Source: Deltaproteobacteria bacterium
GTDB lineage: Bacteria > Desulfobacterota > Binatia > UTPRO1
Assembly (NCBI GenBank): GCA_020852955.1
Contig: JADYZW010000009.1
Coordinates: forward strand, 1-64,000
DNA length: 64,000 bases
Direction: 5' to 3'
Positions within the stretch are counted from its first letter, which is position 1; every line of letters begins with the position of its first letter. The notes beneath the pieces are model-generated. The model was given only the letters and a program-made list of their open reading frames with translations, searched no databases and had not been told where the DNA came from. Shown here in pieces: positions 51,186 to 61,233 of the stretch. Position numbers and translations under genes: made by a program.

Positions 51186-54100
51186 TCACGCGCGCGCCGA
51201 GGCGCCGTCCTCCGCGGGCGACGGTAGCGGCCCGGCGAAGAGCGAGTAGAGCGCCGGCAACACCAGCAGCGTGAGCGCCGTGCTGGTGACGAGGCCCCCG
51301 ATGACGACGGTCGCGAGCGGCCGCTGCACCTCGGCGCCGGTGCCGGTGGCGAGCGCCATCGGCACGAAGCCGAGCGATGCGACCAACGCCGTCATCAGCA
51401 CCGGGCGGAGCCGGGTGAGGGCGCCCTGCAGCACCGCCGCGTCGGTCGCGCGTCCGTCGCGGCGGAGCTGGTTGATGAAGGTCACCATGACGAGGCCGTT
51501 CAAGACGGCGACGCCGGAGAGCGCGATGAAGCCGACGGCGGCGGAGATCGAGAAGGGCATGGCGCGGATCCACAGGCTCAGAATGCCTCCGGAGAGCGCG
51601 AGCGGAACCCCCGTGAACACGATCACGGCCTGGCGGACCGAGCCGAAGGTTCCGAAGAGAAGGAGGAAGATCACGAGGAAGCACACCGGCACGACGAGGG
51701 CGAGGCGCTGCTTCGCCTGCACCAGGTTCTCGAACTGACCGCCCCACGCGAGCCAGGTTCCGGGCGGGAGCTTCACGTCGCGGGCGATGCGGCGCTGCAC
51801 CTCGCCGACGAACGAGCCGAGGTCGCGGCCGCGGACGTTCGCTTGCACGACGATGCGGCGCTTCCCGTTCTCGCGGCTGATCTGGTTGGGGCCTTCGGCG
51901 AGCGACACGCGCGCGACCGACCCGAGCGGGAGGAAGGCGAACAGCGGCGGCGCGTCGCCGCGTCGCGCCGCCTGTTCCTCCGCGTGCGGCGGCAGCGGGA
52001 TCGGCAGCTCTTCGAGTCGGTCGAGGTCCTCGCGGAACGCCTCGGAGAGGCGCACGACGATGTCGAAGCGACGATCGCCCTCGAAGAGCTGACCGGCTTG
52101 CCGACCGCCGACGGCGATCGACACCACCTCCTGCACGTCGGCGACCGTGAGACCGTAGCGCGCCGAGGTCCCGCGCTCGACGTCGACGCTCAACGTGGGC
52201 AATCCTTCGACCTGCTCGACGCGGACGTCGTCGCCGCCCGCGGTGTCCCGCAGGACGCCCGCGATCCGGTGGGCGAACGGCAACAGCCGCTCGAGGTCGT
52301 CGCCGAACAGCTTGACCGCGACGTCGCCGCGGACCCCGGCGATCAGCTCGTTGAAGCGCATCTGGATCGGCTGCGTGAACTCGTAGGTGTTGCCGGGCAG
52401 ACGTTCGACGGCCTCCTCGACGCGCCGCCGCACGTCCTCCTTCGTGGCGCCGGGATCCGGCCACGCGCCCCGCGGCGCGAGCACGATGAAGGTGTCCGAC
52501 ACGTTCGGCGGCATCGGGTCGGAAGCCATCTCCGCGGTGCCGGTCTTGGAGAACACGAAGGCGACCTCCGGGACGGTCTTCACCGCCCGTTCGACCGCGA
52601 ACTGCATCTGCGACGACTGCGTGAGACTGGTGCTTGGGATGCGCAGGGCGTGCAGCGCGATGTCGAGCTCGCCGAGCGCCGGAACGAACTCCTGGCCGAG
52701 GCGGGCGAAGAGCGCGAGGGAGCCCGCGAACAGCAGGATGGCCATCAGGACGACGGCCGCGCGGGCGCGCAGCGCCACGCGGAGTGCGGGCGCGTAGAGG
52801 GCCTTGGCCCCGCGAATGAGGGCGTTCTCCCGCTCCGTGACGCGGCCGCGGATCACGAGGGCGACCATGGCCGGCACGAAGGTCACCGAGAGCGCGAACG
52901 CGGCGACGAGCGCGAAGATCACGGTGAGGGCCATGGGCCGGAACATCTTCCCCTCGACGCCGGTGAGGAAGAGGATCGGCACGTAGACCGTGATGATGAT
53001 GCCGGCGCCGAAGACGGCGGGGGTCAGCACCTGCGCGCTCGCGTGGCGCGTCACCTCCGTGCGCTCGCGCAGGGTGAGCGCGCGGCCGACCTCCCGCTGC
53101 CGCTCCGCGAGGAGCCGCAGGCAGTTCTCCACGATGATGACCGCTCCGTCGACGATCAAGCCGAAGTCGATGGCGCCGAGGCTCATCAAGTTGCCGCTGA
53201 CGTGCGCCTGTCCCATCGCGATCGCGGTCAGCAGCATGGAGAGGGGGATGGCGAGGGCGGTCACGAGAGCGGCGCGGAAGTTGCCGAGCAGCAGGAACAG
53301 CACGACGACGACGAGGATGGCCCCTTCGGCGAGGTTCTTCTCGACCGTGCGGATCGTCGCGTCGACCAGCGTGGAGCGATCGAGCACGGTCTTGGCGCGG
53401 ATATCGGGCGGAAGGGTGGCGCCGATCGCCGCCATCTTGGTGGCGACCGCCGCCGCGACGGTGCGGCTGTTGGCGCCGATCAACATGAGCGCCGTCCCGA
53501 CGACGACCTCCTCGCCGTTCTCGCTGGCGCTGCCGGTGCGGAGCTCCCGGCCGTGGGCGACGGTCGCCACCTCGTGTACGGTGATCGGGATGCCGTCGTG
53601 CTCGCCGACCACGAGCGCGGCGATCTGATCGGGGCGCTCGATGCGACCCGCCGCGCGCACGAGATACGCCTCGCCGTGGTGCTCGACGTAGCCGGCGCCG
53701 GTGCTCACGTTGTTGCGCTCGAGCGCGAGGAGGACGTCGTGGAACGTCAGGCCGTGGGCGACGAGCTTCCGGGGATCCGGCTGCACGTGGTACTGCTTCA
53801 CGTAGCCGCCGATGGCCTCGACGCCGGCGACGCCGGCGACGCCCTTCAGCTGCGGGCGGATGATCCAGTCCTGCACGGTGCGGAGGTACGCCGCGCGCTC
53901 GAGATCGGTCGCGAGTCGTTCGCCCTCGGGCGTGAGGTAGGCGCCGTCGCTCTGCCAGCCGGGCATGCCGTCGCCCGTGACGGCGCCGGCGCCGTCGGGA
54001 TGGACGTACTCCACCGTCCACATGAAGACCTCGCCGAGGCCGGTCGAGATCGGACCCATCCGGGTCTCGCTGTCCGGGGGAAGCGCGTCGCGGGCTTCGA

Positions 54101-54443
54101 GCAGGCGCTCGTTCACCTGCTGGCGGGCGAAATAGATGTCGACGGCGTCGTCGAAGACCGCGGTGACCTGGGAGAAGCCGTTGCGCGAGAGCGAGCGGGT
54201 GTACGCGAGGCCCGGAATGCCGGTGAGCGCGGTCTCGATCGGGAACGTCACCTGCTTCTCGATCTCGAGCGGAGAGAGCGCGGCGTTCGTCGTAGTGATC
54301 TGGACCTGGTTGTTGGTGATGTCGGGAACCGCGTCGATGGGAAGGCGGAGCAACGCGGCGAGGCCGAGCGCCGCGGCCGCCGTCGTCACGAGGACGACGA
54401 GCATGCGGTGCCGCACCGAAAAGTGGAGGACGCGTTCGAGCAT
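51186..54443 (-). CDS. czcA: CzcA-type heavy-metal RND efflux permease
   Basis: The 1085-aa product has the full RND layout, with twelve predicted helices and two large periplasmic loops. The start VLHFSVRHRMLVVLVTT and PDITNNQVQITTTNAALSP are typical of the heavy-metal branch. Helix 4 carries DFGLIVDGAVIIVEN, the DFG...DGA...EN signature of divalent-metal (Co/Zn/Ni) exporters; CusA-type copper exporters differ at this point. It takes metal ions from the periplasm or cytoplasm and exports them using the proton gradient, with the adaptor and outer-membrane genes directly upstream. The first periplasmic loop has an insertion of about 45 residues (GAGAVTGDGMPGWQSDGAYL), which makes it slightly longer than usual. 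Confidence 0.95.
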   Translation of the reverse strand: MLERVLHFSVRHRMLVVLVTTAAAALGLAALLRLPIDAVPDITNNQVQITTTNAALSPLEIEKQVTFPIETALTGIPGLAYTRSLSRNGFSQVTAVFDDAVDIYFARQQVNERLLEARDALPPDSETRMGPISTGLGEVFMWTVEYVHPDGAGAVTGDGMPGWQSDGAYLTPEGERLATDLERAAYLRTVQDWIIRPQLKGVAGVAGVEAIGGYVKQYHVQPDPRKLVAHGLTFHDVLLALERNNVSTGAGYVEHHGEAYLVRAAGRIERPDQIAALVVGEHDGIPITVHEVATVAHGRELRTGSASENGEEVVVGTALMLIGANSRTVAAAVATKMAAIGATLPPDIRAKTVLDRSTLVDATIRTVEKNLAEGAILVVVVLFLLLGNFRAALVTALAIPLSMLLTAIAMGQAHVSGNLMSLGAIDFGLIVDGAVIIVENCLRLLAERQREVGRALTLRERTEVTRHASAQVLTPAVFGAGIIITVYVPILFLTGVEGKMFRPMALTVIFALVAAFALSVTFVPAMVALVIRGRVTERENALIRGAKALYAPALRVALRARAAVVLMAILLFAGSLALFARLGQEFVPALGELDIALHALRIPSTSLTQSSQMQFAVERAVKTVPEVAFVFSKTGTAEMASDPMPPNVSDTFIVLAPRGAWPDPGATKEDVRRRVEEAVERLPGNTYEFTQPIQMRFNELIAGVRGDVAVKLFGDDLERLLPFAHRIAGVLRDTAGGDDVRVEQVEGLPTLSVDVERGTSARYGLTVADVQEVVSIAVGGRQAGQLFEGDRRFDIVVRLSEAFREDLDRLEELPIPLPPHAEEQAARRGDAPPLFAFLPLGSVARVSLAEGPNQISRENGKRRIVVQANVRGRDLGSFVGEVQRRIARDVKLPPGTWLAWGGQFENLVQAKQRLALVVPVCFLVIFLLLFGTFGSVRQAVIVFTGVPLALSGGILSLWIRAMPFSISAAVGFIALSGVAVLNGLVMVTFINQLRRDGRATDAAVLQGALTRLRPVLMTALVASLGFVPMALATGTGAEVQRPLATVVIGGLVTSTALTLLVLPALYSLFAGPLPSPAEDGASARA

Positions 54444-54451
54444 GGCCGGAC

Positions 54452-55468
54452 TCAGTGCGCGTGCTCGGCGGACCCTTTGCCGAGCTCCGCCTTCGCGAGG
54501 AAGGCGTTGGCCGAGATGTAGCGCTCGCCGGGCGCCAGGCCGGCGAGGATCTCGACCGCTTCGGCCGCCGCGCGACCGACTCTGACGACGCGCGGGACGA
54601 AGCCCTCGGCGGTCTCGACGAACACGACCTGCTCGTTCGCCAGGCTCTGCAGCGCCGCGGGCGGGACGGCCACGGCGACGTCGAGCGGCGCCAGGATGCG
54701 CACCGTCACGAACATGCCCGGCCGCCAGCGGCCGTCCTGGTTCGCGAGGACGACCCGGGCGGTCGCGGTGCGGGTCGGCTGGTCGAGGACCGGCGTGACG
54801 TACGAGATCGCGCCCTCGGCCTCCGGGCCGCCGCTGCCGGCGGACACGCGGACGCGCGTGCCGACGCCGACCCGGTCGAGGTCCTTCTGGAAGACGCTGC
54901 AGTCGATCCAGACCGTCGAGAGGTCGGCGATGACGAACGCCTGCTTGTCGCGGTCCACCGCTTCGCCGCGCGTCAGGTGCTTCTCGATGACGGTGCCGTC
55001 CATGAGCGTCGTGAGCGCGTAGGGCGCGAGGCTCTCGCTGCTCTCGACCACCGCCAGCACGTCGCCGGTGCGGACCGGGTCGCCGATGGTCTTGCGGACC
55101 TCCTGCACGATGCCGGGGAAGCGCGGCACGATGTGCGCCAGGCGGTCGCCGTTCGGACGGACCGAGCCGGGCAGGTCGATGCCGACGTCGACCGTGCCGG
55201 GACCGGCCGTCGAGACGGCGACGCCGAACGCCTGCATCTGCTCGGCCGTGAGGCGCACGTGGCCGCCGCCCTCGTCGTGGTCGTGCGCGCCGTCGCCGCG
55301 CGCGTCGTCGCCGTGCGCGTCGTGGTCGTGCGCGCCGCCGCCGTGCGCGTCGGGCGCGACCTCCGGCCGATCGGTCACGCGCGCGTCGTTCTCGGACGAC
55401 GGGTGACAGCCGCCCGCGGCGGCGAGGAAGGCGACGAGCAGCGCGAGGAGGCGGATCGTGGACGTCAT
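54452..55468 (-). CDS. czcB: CzcB-type periplasmic adaptor lipoprotein with His/Asp-rich tail
   Basis: The 338-aa product has a signal peptide ending in a lipobox-like AAAGGC (Cys about 24). A metal-binding-like region of alternating His and Asp follows (about 45-70: HGGGAHDHDAHGDDARGDG). The membrane-fusion core comprises a barrel-sandwich segment (PRFPGIVQEVRKTIGDPVRTGD), DGTVIEKHLTRGEAVDRDKQ, and a beta-barrel part with WIDCSVFQKDLDRV. It bridges the CzcA-type permease and the TolC-like protein. The His-Asp stretch may collect metal in the periplasm. Its start overlaps the stop of the outer-membrane gene (55465-55468), and the permease gene begins eight bases downstream. Confidence 0.92.
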   Translation of the reverse strand: MTSTIRLLALLVAFLAAAGGCHPSSENDARVTDRPEVAPDAHGGGAHDHDAHGDDARGDGAHDHDEGGGHVRLTAEQMQAFGVAVSTAGPGTVDVGIDLPGSVRPNGDRLAHIVPRFPGIVQEVRKTIGDPVRTGDVLAVVESSESLAPYALTTLMDGTVIEKHLTRGEAVDRDKQAFVIADLSTVWIDCSVFQKDLDRVGVGTRVRVSAGSGGPEAEGAISYVTPVLDQPTRTATARVVLANQDGRWRPGMFVTVRILAPLDVAVAVPPAALQSLANEQVVFVETAEGFVPRVVRVGRAAAEAVEILAGLAPGERYISANAFLAKAELGKGSAEHAH

Positions 55469-56754
55469 GGCGTCTCCCTTCCGGGCGCGGGCTCGACGAC
55501 CGCCGCGCCGCTCACGCGCTCCACCTCGGCGAGGGCGCCGTGATAGGTCGCGAGCGTCTGCAGGTACTGGCCGCGGAGCTCGAAGAGGGTGCGTTGCGCG
55601 TCGAGCACCTCGAGATAGCGAAAGAGGCCGCGGGCGTAGTTGCCCTGGACGCCCCGGAAGACGGCCTCGGCGCGCGGAATGACGGCGTCGCGGAGCGTGA
55701 CCACCTGGTCGAACGCGGCGTGCAGCGTCTCGTAGGCCCGCGCGAGCGTGCTGCGGACCGCCGCCTCGGCCGCCGCACGCTCGGCCTCGGCCTTCGCGAC
55801 GCGGTGGCCGGCCTCCGCGATGCCGCCCTGATTGCGGTCGAAGATCGGCAGCGGGAACGACAACTCGGCCACCGCGGCGACGGCATCGTCTTCGTTGAGG
55901 TGGCGCACGCCGACGCGCGCCGTCAGGTCGGGGATCGCGCGGGCGCGCTCGATCGCGAGGGCCGCGCGCCGCTGCTCGAGCTCCGCCGTCCAGCGGGCGA
56001 GCGCGGGGTTGTCCTCCACGCGCGCGAGGAAGTGCTCGATCGGCGGTGGGGGCGCGACGACCGCGAGGTCGCCGCGCAGGCCGACGAAGGCAACGCGGGA
56101 GCCGCCCCACGTCGCGGCGAGCTCCGCGCGCGCCGCCCGGACCTCGTGCTCGAGCTGCACGCGTTCGAGCCGCGCCCGGTCGCCCGCCACCCGCGCCCGG
56201 TCCTGCTCGATGGGGGAGACGGCGCCGGCCCGCACCTGCGCCCCGACCGTCTCCACGGACGCGTCCGCGATGCGGATCAGCTCGTCGGCGAGCGCCAGGC
56301 GCTGCTGGACGGCGAGCGCGGCGACGAACGCCTTGGTCACCGTGGAGAGGACGAGCGCGCGGTGGCTCTCGTAGTCCCAGTCGGCGAGGTCGCGCTCCAG
56401 CAGCGCGGCGCGGCGGCGCTTCGCGCGCTTCCCGCCGAGCTCGAGAAGCTGGGCGAGGCTGACGGTGGTCTCGGCGCGGGCGAACGCGCCGCTCCGCGTC
56501 GCGGCGAGGTTCTCGCTCTCCGCGGCGAGCGCCGGATTCGGCGGCAGGCCGGCCTGCACGGCGCGGGCGTCGCGCGCGCGGATCTCCGCCGCGAAGGCGC
56601 GCAGGTCGGGATTGCCGAGCAGCGCGGCGCGCGCGGCCTCGCGCAAGGTGACGACTCCGGTGGGTTCGACGAACTCGCTGGCGGCGCGGGCCGGCGTCGC
56701 CGCGAACGCGACGACGACCGCCGCGACGCACAGGCGGAGCGCTGCTGCTGTCAT
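55465..56754 (-). CDS. czcC: CzcC-type TolC-family outer-membrane efflux protein
   Basis: The 429-aa product has a signal peptide (VAAVVVAFAATPARA) followed by two outer-membrane efflux protein repeats of long amphipathic helices: LREAARAALLGNPDLRAF, PNPALAAESENLAATRSG, LAQLLELGGKRAKRR, and the C-terminal repeat with IFDRNQGGIAEAGHRVAKA. It forms the exit duct across the outer membrane, showing that the host is a diderm. The start has GGAGGAAGG about four bases upstream. It leads the czcCBA operon; only the small secreted Cys protein, 92 bases upstream, may precede it in the transcript. Confidence 0.93.
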   Translation of the reverse strand: MTAAALRLCVAAVVVAFAATPARAASEFVEPTGVVTLREAARAALLGNPDLRAFAAEIRARDARAVQAGLPPNPALAAESENLAATRSGAFARAETTVSLAQLLELGGKRAKRRRAALLERDLADWDYESHRALVLSTVTKAFVAALAVQQRLALADELIRIADASVETVGAQVRAGAVSPIEQDRARVAGDRARLERVQLEHEVRAARAELAATWGGSRVAFVGLRGDLAVVAPPPPIEHFLARVEDNPALARWTAELEQRRAALAIERARAIPDLTARVGVRHLNEDDAVAAVAELSFPLPIFDRNQGGIAEAGHRVAKAEAERAAAEAAVRSTLARAYETLHAAFDQVVTLRDAVIPRAEAVFRGVQGNYARGLFRYLEVLDAQRTLFELRGQYLQTLATYHGALAEVERVSGAAVVEPAPGRETP

Positions 56755-56846
56755 GTCCTTCCTCCGACGTTGCGAAACGGACGGGGACGCGCGCCGGCAC
56801 GGCGGGGCGTGCCGCGCGGGCGCCCGGGGCGCGAGCGGGGAAGGGG

Positions 56847-57278
56847 CTAGACGCGGAGGACGATGCTGCGGCGCGCGAGGACGCCCCCGTCGCCTCGGCC
56901 GACGGCGCTCGCCGACGGTACGGGCGGGGCGCGGTGGGGATCGGACGGCGGGAGCGTCACGGCGGCGAGGATCGCGGGCGCATGATCGTCGCCCGTGGCC
57001 GTGACCCGTGAGGGCGGCTGGGCGAGCGCGATGTCGGCGCAGGCGTGCTCGTCGCAAGCGGTGGCGACCGTCGAGGCGTCGGCGCGGCGCCCGGGATGGC
57101 GCGTGGCTTCCTGGGCGCAGGCGCCGGGGTGCGCGACCTCGACCGCGACGTGTCCGTCAGTCGCGAGGCAGAGCACCCGTCCGATGCCGGACGGCGCCGC
57201 CACCAGCTGGAACGCCAGCACCATCCAACCGATCGCCGTCGTGCGCGCCGCACGATTCGAGAAGAGCCTGCTCCGCAT
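56847..57278 (-). CDS. Small secreted Cys/His protein preceding the czc operon
   Basis: The 143-aa product has a hydrophobic N-terminal segment (IGWMVLAFQLVAAPSGIG). A short Cys/His region follows (VLCLATDGHVAVEVAHPGAC and ATACDEHACAD), then a low-complexity Pro/Ala tail that ends in ARRSIVLRV. I do not recognise the family. The gene lies directly upstream of the metal efflux operon on the same strand, and the CxxxDGH...HxxxC region could bind a metal ion, so a periplasmic metal sensor or chaperone is possible. A similar small secreted protein with Cys pairs and a VLRL end heads the copper module at 61234. Neither has been assigned a role. Confidence 0.6.
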   Translation of the reverse strand: MRSRLFSNRAARTTAIGWMVLAFQLVAAPSGIGRVLCLATDGHVAVEVAHPGACAQEATRHPGRRADASTVATACDEHACADIALAQPPSRVTATGDDHAPAILAAVTLPPSDPHRAPPVPSASAVGRGDGGVLARRSIVLRV

Positions 57279-57409
57279 TGCGAGTGCCGTGGTGAACCCG
57301 CTCGGACTCTACACGGCGACGGACGCGGCGCAAAGCGGGATTCGGCCGCCGCGACGTGGGGTCCGCCGCGCTCGGCCGACCGGCGGCGCCGCGAGCTCCG
57401 GCACGGGGC

Positions 57410-58801
57410 TCAGGATGCGACGTCGAGCGTGGTCATCATCCCCGCCTCGGCGTGCTCGAGGACGTGGCAGTGCATCATCCAGCGGCCGGGATCGAGCGGT
57501 ACGAGGCCGACGTCGATGATCTCCTTGGCGTGCACGAGGACCGTATCGCGCCACCACGGTTCGTCGACTGGGGCGCCGTTGCGCGCCAGCACCTTGAAGA
57601 ACATGCCGTGGGTGTGCATCGGGTGGAGCCTGAAGGACGCGTTCACGAAGCGCAGGCGCGCGAAGCGCCCGAGCGGGAGCCGGCGGCCGGGGTGGTGCGC
57701 ATGGTCGGTCGGGGCCTCGCCGTTGAGCGTCCAGGCGATGCCGAAGGGCCCGCCGCGCTCCGCCTGCAGCTCGAAGGCGAGCGTCGGCTCGGGCGGCACG
57801 TCCTTCCACGCCGGCACGTGCGCGCGCGCCGGCGACGCGAAGCGGGGGGTCTCGACGGCGTCGCCCGCGACGCGAATCCAGGCGAGGCTGTTCGGGCGGC
57901 CGGCGATGAAGTCATCGACGATCCGGAACTGTCGGCCGCCGGCCTCGACGGGGATGGTGACGTCGAGGTCGAGGCGGTTGCCCGGCGCGAGCTCGAAGCC
58001 GCGCGGCTCGACGGGCCGCGCGGTCGTCATGCCGTCGACGGCGATCACCCGCGCGTCGAGGCCGGAGAAGTCGGGGCGGAAGACGCGGCCGTTGGCCGTG
58101 TTGACGAGGCGCAGGCGGATGCGCTCGCCGGGGCGGACGGCGAGCGTCTCGTTCACCCGCCCGTTCACCGTGACGACGCTTCCCCAGCGGCCATCGTGCG
58201 CGAGGTCGTGCCGCGTCACGAAGTTGGGATCGATGGCGCCGTCGCGGCCGAGGCGCCAGTCGTCGAGGACCCACACCACGTCGCGCGAGAAGGGCGGCGG
58301 CTCGGCCTCGTGCACGATCAGCACGCCGAAGAGGCCGCGCTCGACCTGCTCGGCCGAGCGGATGTGCGGATGGAACCAGAACGTTCCGGCGTCCTTCGGC
58401 ACGAACGCGTAGTCGAACGACTCGCCCGGCTCGACCGGCGGCTGCGTGACGCCCGGGACGCCGTCCATCGCGTGCGGGACGCGCACGCCGTGCCAGTGGA
58501 CGGTCGTGTCCTGGGGCAGGCGGTTGGTGAAGCGCACGTGGAGCCGCTCGCCGACCGTCGCGTGCAGGATGGGCCCCGGCACCTGGCCGTTGTACGCCCA
58601 GACCGCGAGCGCGCGGCCGTCGAGCATGGGGAGCGTGGTCGGAGCGGCGACGAGCTCGTAGCGCCGCTCGCCGCCCCGCGCGACGACCTCGGTCGGATAG
58701 GCGTCGGCGAACTCCGCGACCGCGGGGTCGGCCGGCGCGCTCGGGCGGCAGGCGCTCGGCGCGATCAGAAGCAGGGAGAGGGCGGCGAGCGCGCGGCGCA
58801 T
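57410..58801 (-). CDS. Multicopper oxidase, predicted lipoprotein
   Basis: The 463-aa product has a lipobox-type signal (LLLIAPSACRPS). Three cupredoxin domains follow. Copper ligands are seen in VHWHGVRVP, FWFHPHIRS, LHPMHTHGMFF and MMHCHVLEHAEAGMM, completing the type 1, 2 and 3 sites, with the axial Met of the type 1 site at the end. It oxidises Cu(I), Fe(II), Mn(II) or phenols with O2 in the periplasm. Next to a copper ATPase a cuprous oxidase role is likeliest. The stop of the copA gene lies two bases upstream, so the two are co-transcribed. Oxygen use implies at least microaerobic growth. Confidence 0.95.
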   Translation of the reverse strand: MRRALAALSLLLIAPSACRPSAPADPAVAEFADAYPTEVVARGGERRYELVAAPTTLPMLDGRALAVWAYNGQVPGPILHATVGERLHVRFTNRLPQDTTVHWHGVRVPHAMDGVPGVTQPPVEPGESFDYAFVPKDAGTFWFHPHIRSAEQVERGLFGVLIVHEAEPPPFSRDVVWVLDDWRLGRDGAIDPNFVTRHDLAHDGRWGSVVTVNGRVNETLAVRPGERIRLRLVNTANGRVFRPDFSGLDARVIAVDGMTTARPVEPRGFELAPGNRLDLDVTIPVEAGGRQFRIVDDFIAGRPNSLAWIRVAGDAVETPRFASPARAHVPAWKDVPPEPTLAFELQAERGGPFGIAWTLNGEAPTDHAHHPGRRLPLGRFARLRFVNASFRLHPMHTHGMFFKVLARNGAPVDEPWWRDTVLVHAKEIIDVGLVPLDPGRWMMHCHVLEHAEAGMMTTLDVAS

Positions 58802-58803
58802 CG

Positions 58804-61083
58804 TCAGAGGTCGAGGGCGCGGAGCCTGAGGGCGTTCGCGATCACCGACACGGAGCTCAAGCTCATCGCCGCGGCGGCGAGCATCGGGCTGAGGAGCAGG
58901 CCGAAGACGGGATAGAGCACGCCCGCTGCGATCGGTACGCCGAGCGCGTTGTACACGAACGCCAGGAAGAGGTTCTCGCGGATGTTCCGCATGACGCCGC
59001 GCGAGAGTCGGCGCGCGCGCACGATGCCGCGAAGGTCGCCGTGGACGAGCGTCACGCCGGCGGTCTCCATGGCGACGTCGGTGCCGGTGCCCATCGCGAT
59101 GCCGACGTGCGCGAGGGCGAGCGCCGGGGCGTCGTTCACGCCGTCGCCCGCCATCGCGACCTTGCGGCCCTCCGCCATCAGTCCCTCGATGACGGCGCGC
59201 TTCCGCTCCGGCAGGACCTCGGCCTCGACCTCGCGGATGCCGAGCCGCTCGGCGACGGCGGCGGCGGTGGCGCGGCTGTCGCCGGTCAGCATCACGATCC
59301 GGACGCCGTCGTCCGCGAGGAGGCGGAGGGCCTCGGGCGTGGAGGCCTTGATCGGGTCGGTGACGCCGAGGAGCCCGGCGAGCGCGCCGTCGATCGCGAC
59401 CAGCATCACGGTCTGGCCGTCGCGCTGCAGCGCCGCGATCCGCGCCTCGTGGGCCGCGACGGCGACGCCGGCCTCGACCATCAGCGCGACGTTGCCGAGC
59501 GCGATGCGGCGGCCGTCGACCACGCCCGTCACCCCCTTGCCGGTCACCGACGCGAAGGACGCGACGGACGCGAGGCGTGCGCCGCGCTCCTGCGCTCCCG
59601 CGACGATCGCGGCCGCGAGCGGATGCTCGCTCGCGCGCTCGAGGCTGGCGGCGAGGCCGAGCATCGCCGCGTCGCCCTCCACGGTTACGAGCCGGGGCCT
59701 GCCTTCCGTGAGCGTCCCCGTCTTGTCGACGACCAGCGTATCGACGCGCTCCAGGGTCTCGAGCGCCTCGCCGTTCCGGATGAGGACGCCGGCGTGCGCG
59801 CCGCGGCCGACGCCGACCATGATGGACATCGGCGTGGCGAGGCCGAGCGCGCAGGGGCAGGCGATGATGAGGACCGCGACGGCGGCGACGAGCGCGTGCG
59901 CGAGGCGCGGCTCGGGGCCGACCAGCAGCCAGGCGGCGAAGCTCGCCGCCGCCACCAGCACCACGGCCGGCACGAACCAGGCGGACACCACGTCGGCGAG
60001 ACGCTGGATCGGCGCGCGGCTCCGCTGCGCCTCCGCGACCATGCGGGCGATGTGGGCGAGGAGCGTGTCCTGCCCGACGCGTTCGGCCCGCATGACGAAG
60101 CCGCCCGTGCCGTTGACCGTCCCCCCCGTCACCGGGTCGCGGGGCCCCTTGGCGACCGGGACGGACTCGCCGGTCACCATCGACTCGTCGACGGCGCTCG
60201 CGCCGTCGATGAGGACCCCGTCGACCGGCACGCGCTCGCCGGGTCGGACGCGCAGCCGGTCGCCGACCTGGATGTCGGCGAACGCGACGTCGTGCTCGCC
60301 GCCGTCCGGGGCGAGACGGCGCGCCCGCTTGGGGGCGAGGTCGAGGAGCTCGCGGACGGCCCCGGCGGTCCGGCTGCGGGCGCGGAGCTCCAACACCTGG
60401 CCGAGCAGCACGAGCGTCGTGATGACGGCGGCGGCCTCGAAGTAGAGCGGCGCTTCCTGGCCGCCCGCGCTCGGCACGAGATGCGGGAAGAGCGTCGCGA
60501 AGAGGCTGTAGCCGTAGGCGGCGCCGGTGCCGATGGCGATCAGCGTGAACATGTTGAGCCGCATCGTGCGGAGCGATCTCCAGCCGCGCGCGAAGAAGGG
60601 CGCGCCGCCCCAGAGCACGACCGGCGTCGCGAGCGCCAGATGGAGCCACGCGATCGTGGACCAGGAGACGCGGCCCGCGAGCGCCCTGCCCGGCAGGAGG
60701 TACATGGCGAGGACGAAGAGCGGCGCGGTGAGCATGGCGCTGACGAGCAGGCGGCCTCGCAGGTCCTCGAGCTCGGGGTTCGGCTCCTCGGGCGCGTGGA
60801 ACGCGAAGGTCTTCGGCTCGAGGGCCATGCCGCAGACGGGGCAGCTGCCGGGGCCGCGCTGCACGATCTCGGGGTGCATCGGACAGGTGTACTCGCGGGC
60901 GGCGTCGGCCGCCGACGGCGGGGCGGCGGGGCGGGGCGCGAGCCAGCGTGCGGGATCGTTTTCGAACTTGGCGCGGCAGCCGGCGCTGCAGAAGTAGTAG
61001 GGCGTCCCCTCGTGCGCGGTGCGGTGCGGCGTGGTCTCGGGATCGACCGACATGCCGCAGACGAGATCGTGCGCGGCCTTCAT
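58804..61083 (-). CDS. copA: Copper-exporting P1B-type ATPase with YHS N-terminus
   Basis: The 759-aa product carries an N-terminal YHS domain ([16 protein letters not shown], then [14 protein letters not shown]) and a heavy-metal binding segment ([21 protein letters not shown]) in place of the usual CxxC ferredoxin-like domains. The transport core has [10 protein letters not shown] in helix 6, the phosphorylated Asp in [11 protein letters not shown] (about residue 450), SEHPLAAAI and [10 protein letters not shown]. It moves Cu(I) out of the cytoplasm using ATP. The multicopper oxidase follows at once. The start ATG at 61083 has a weak Shine-Dalgarno and overlaps the end of a 16-codon upstream frame, which suggests coupled translation. 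Confidence 0.95.
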   Translation of the reverse strand: MKAAHDLVCGMSVDPETTPHRTAHEGTPYYFCSAGCRAKFENDPARWLAPRPAAPPSAADAAREYTCPMHPEIVQRGPGSCPVCGMALEPKTFAFHAPEEPNPELEDLRGRLLVSAMLTAPLFVLAMYLLPGRALAGRVSWSTIAWLHLALATPVVLWGGAPFFARGWRSLRTMRLNMFTLIAIGTGAAYGYSLFATLFPHLVPSAGGQEAPLYFEAAAVITTLVLLGQVLELRARSRTAGAVRELLDLAPKRARRLAPDGGEHDVAFADIQVGDRLRVRPGERVPVDGVLIDGASAVDESMVTGESVPVAKGPRDPVTGGTVNGTGGFVMRAERVGQDTLLAHIARMVAEAQRSRAPIQRLADVVSAWFVPAVVLVAAASFAAWLLVGPEPRLAHALVAAVAVLIIACPCALGLATPMSIMVGVGRGAHAGVLIRNGEALETLERVDTLVVDKTGTLTEGRPRLVTVEGDAAMLGLAASLERASEHPLAAAIVAGAQERGARLASVASFASVTGKGVTGVVDGRRIALGNVALMVEAGVAVAAHEARIAALQRDGQTVMLVAIDGALAGLLGVTDPIKASTPEALRLLADDGVRIVMLTGDSRATAAAVAERLGIREVEAEVLPERKRAVIEGLMAEGRKVAMAGDGVNDAPALALAHVGIAMGTGTDVAMETAGVTLVHGDLRGIVRARRLSRGVMRNIRENLFLAFVYNALGVPIAAGVLYPVFGLLLSPMLAAAAMSLSSVSVIANALRLRALDL

Positions 61084-61130
61084 GGCGCGGTTCCGACGGG
61101 GGTGAAACGTGCGGCGACGGCGTGGGTCAT
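61080..61130 (-). CDS. Possible 16-residue leader peptide coupled to copA
   Basis: On the minus strand an ATG at 61130 is preceded by GGAGGAAGAGG, far better than the site before copA. The frame reads [16 protein letters not shown] and stops at TGA 61080-61082, overlapping the copA ATG by a few bases. Ribosomes ending there could restart at copA. The peptide has no Cys and only one His. It may instead be a chance frame, with the Shine-Dalgarno serving another element. Confidence 0.35.
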   Translation of the reverse strand: MTHAVAARFTPVGTAP

Positions 61131-61233
61131 GTCCTCTTCCTCCTTGGTGGCGCGGGAACGCGCGCCGGAACGCGCAGAGGCGCGCCCGGGTGCGGCGCCG
61201 TCGCGTGCGACGGCGGATGACCGGGACGAGCGC

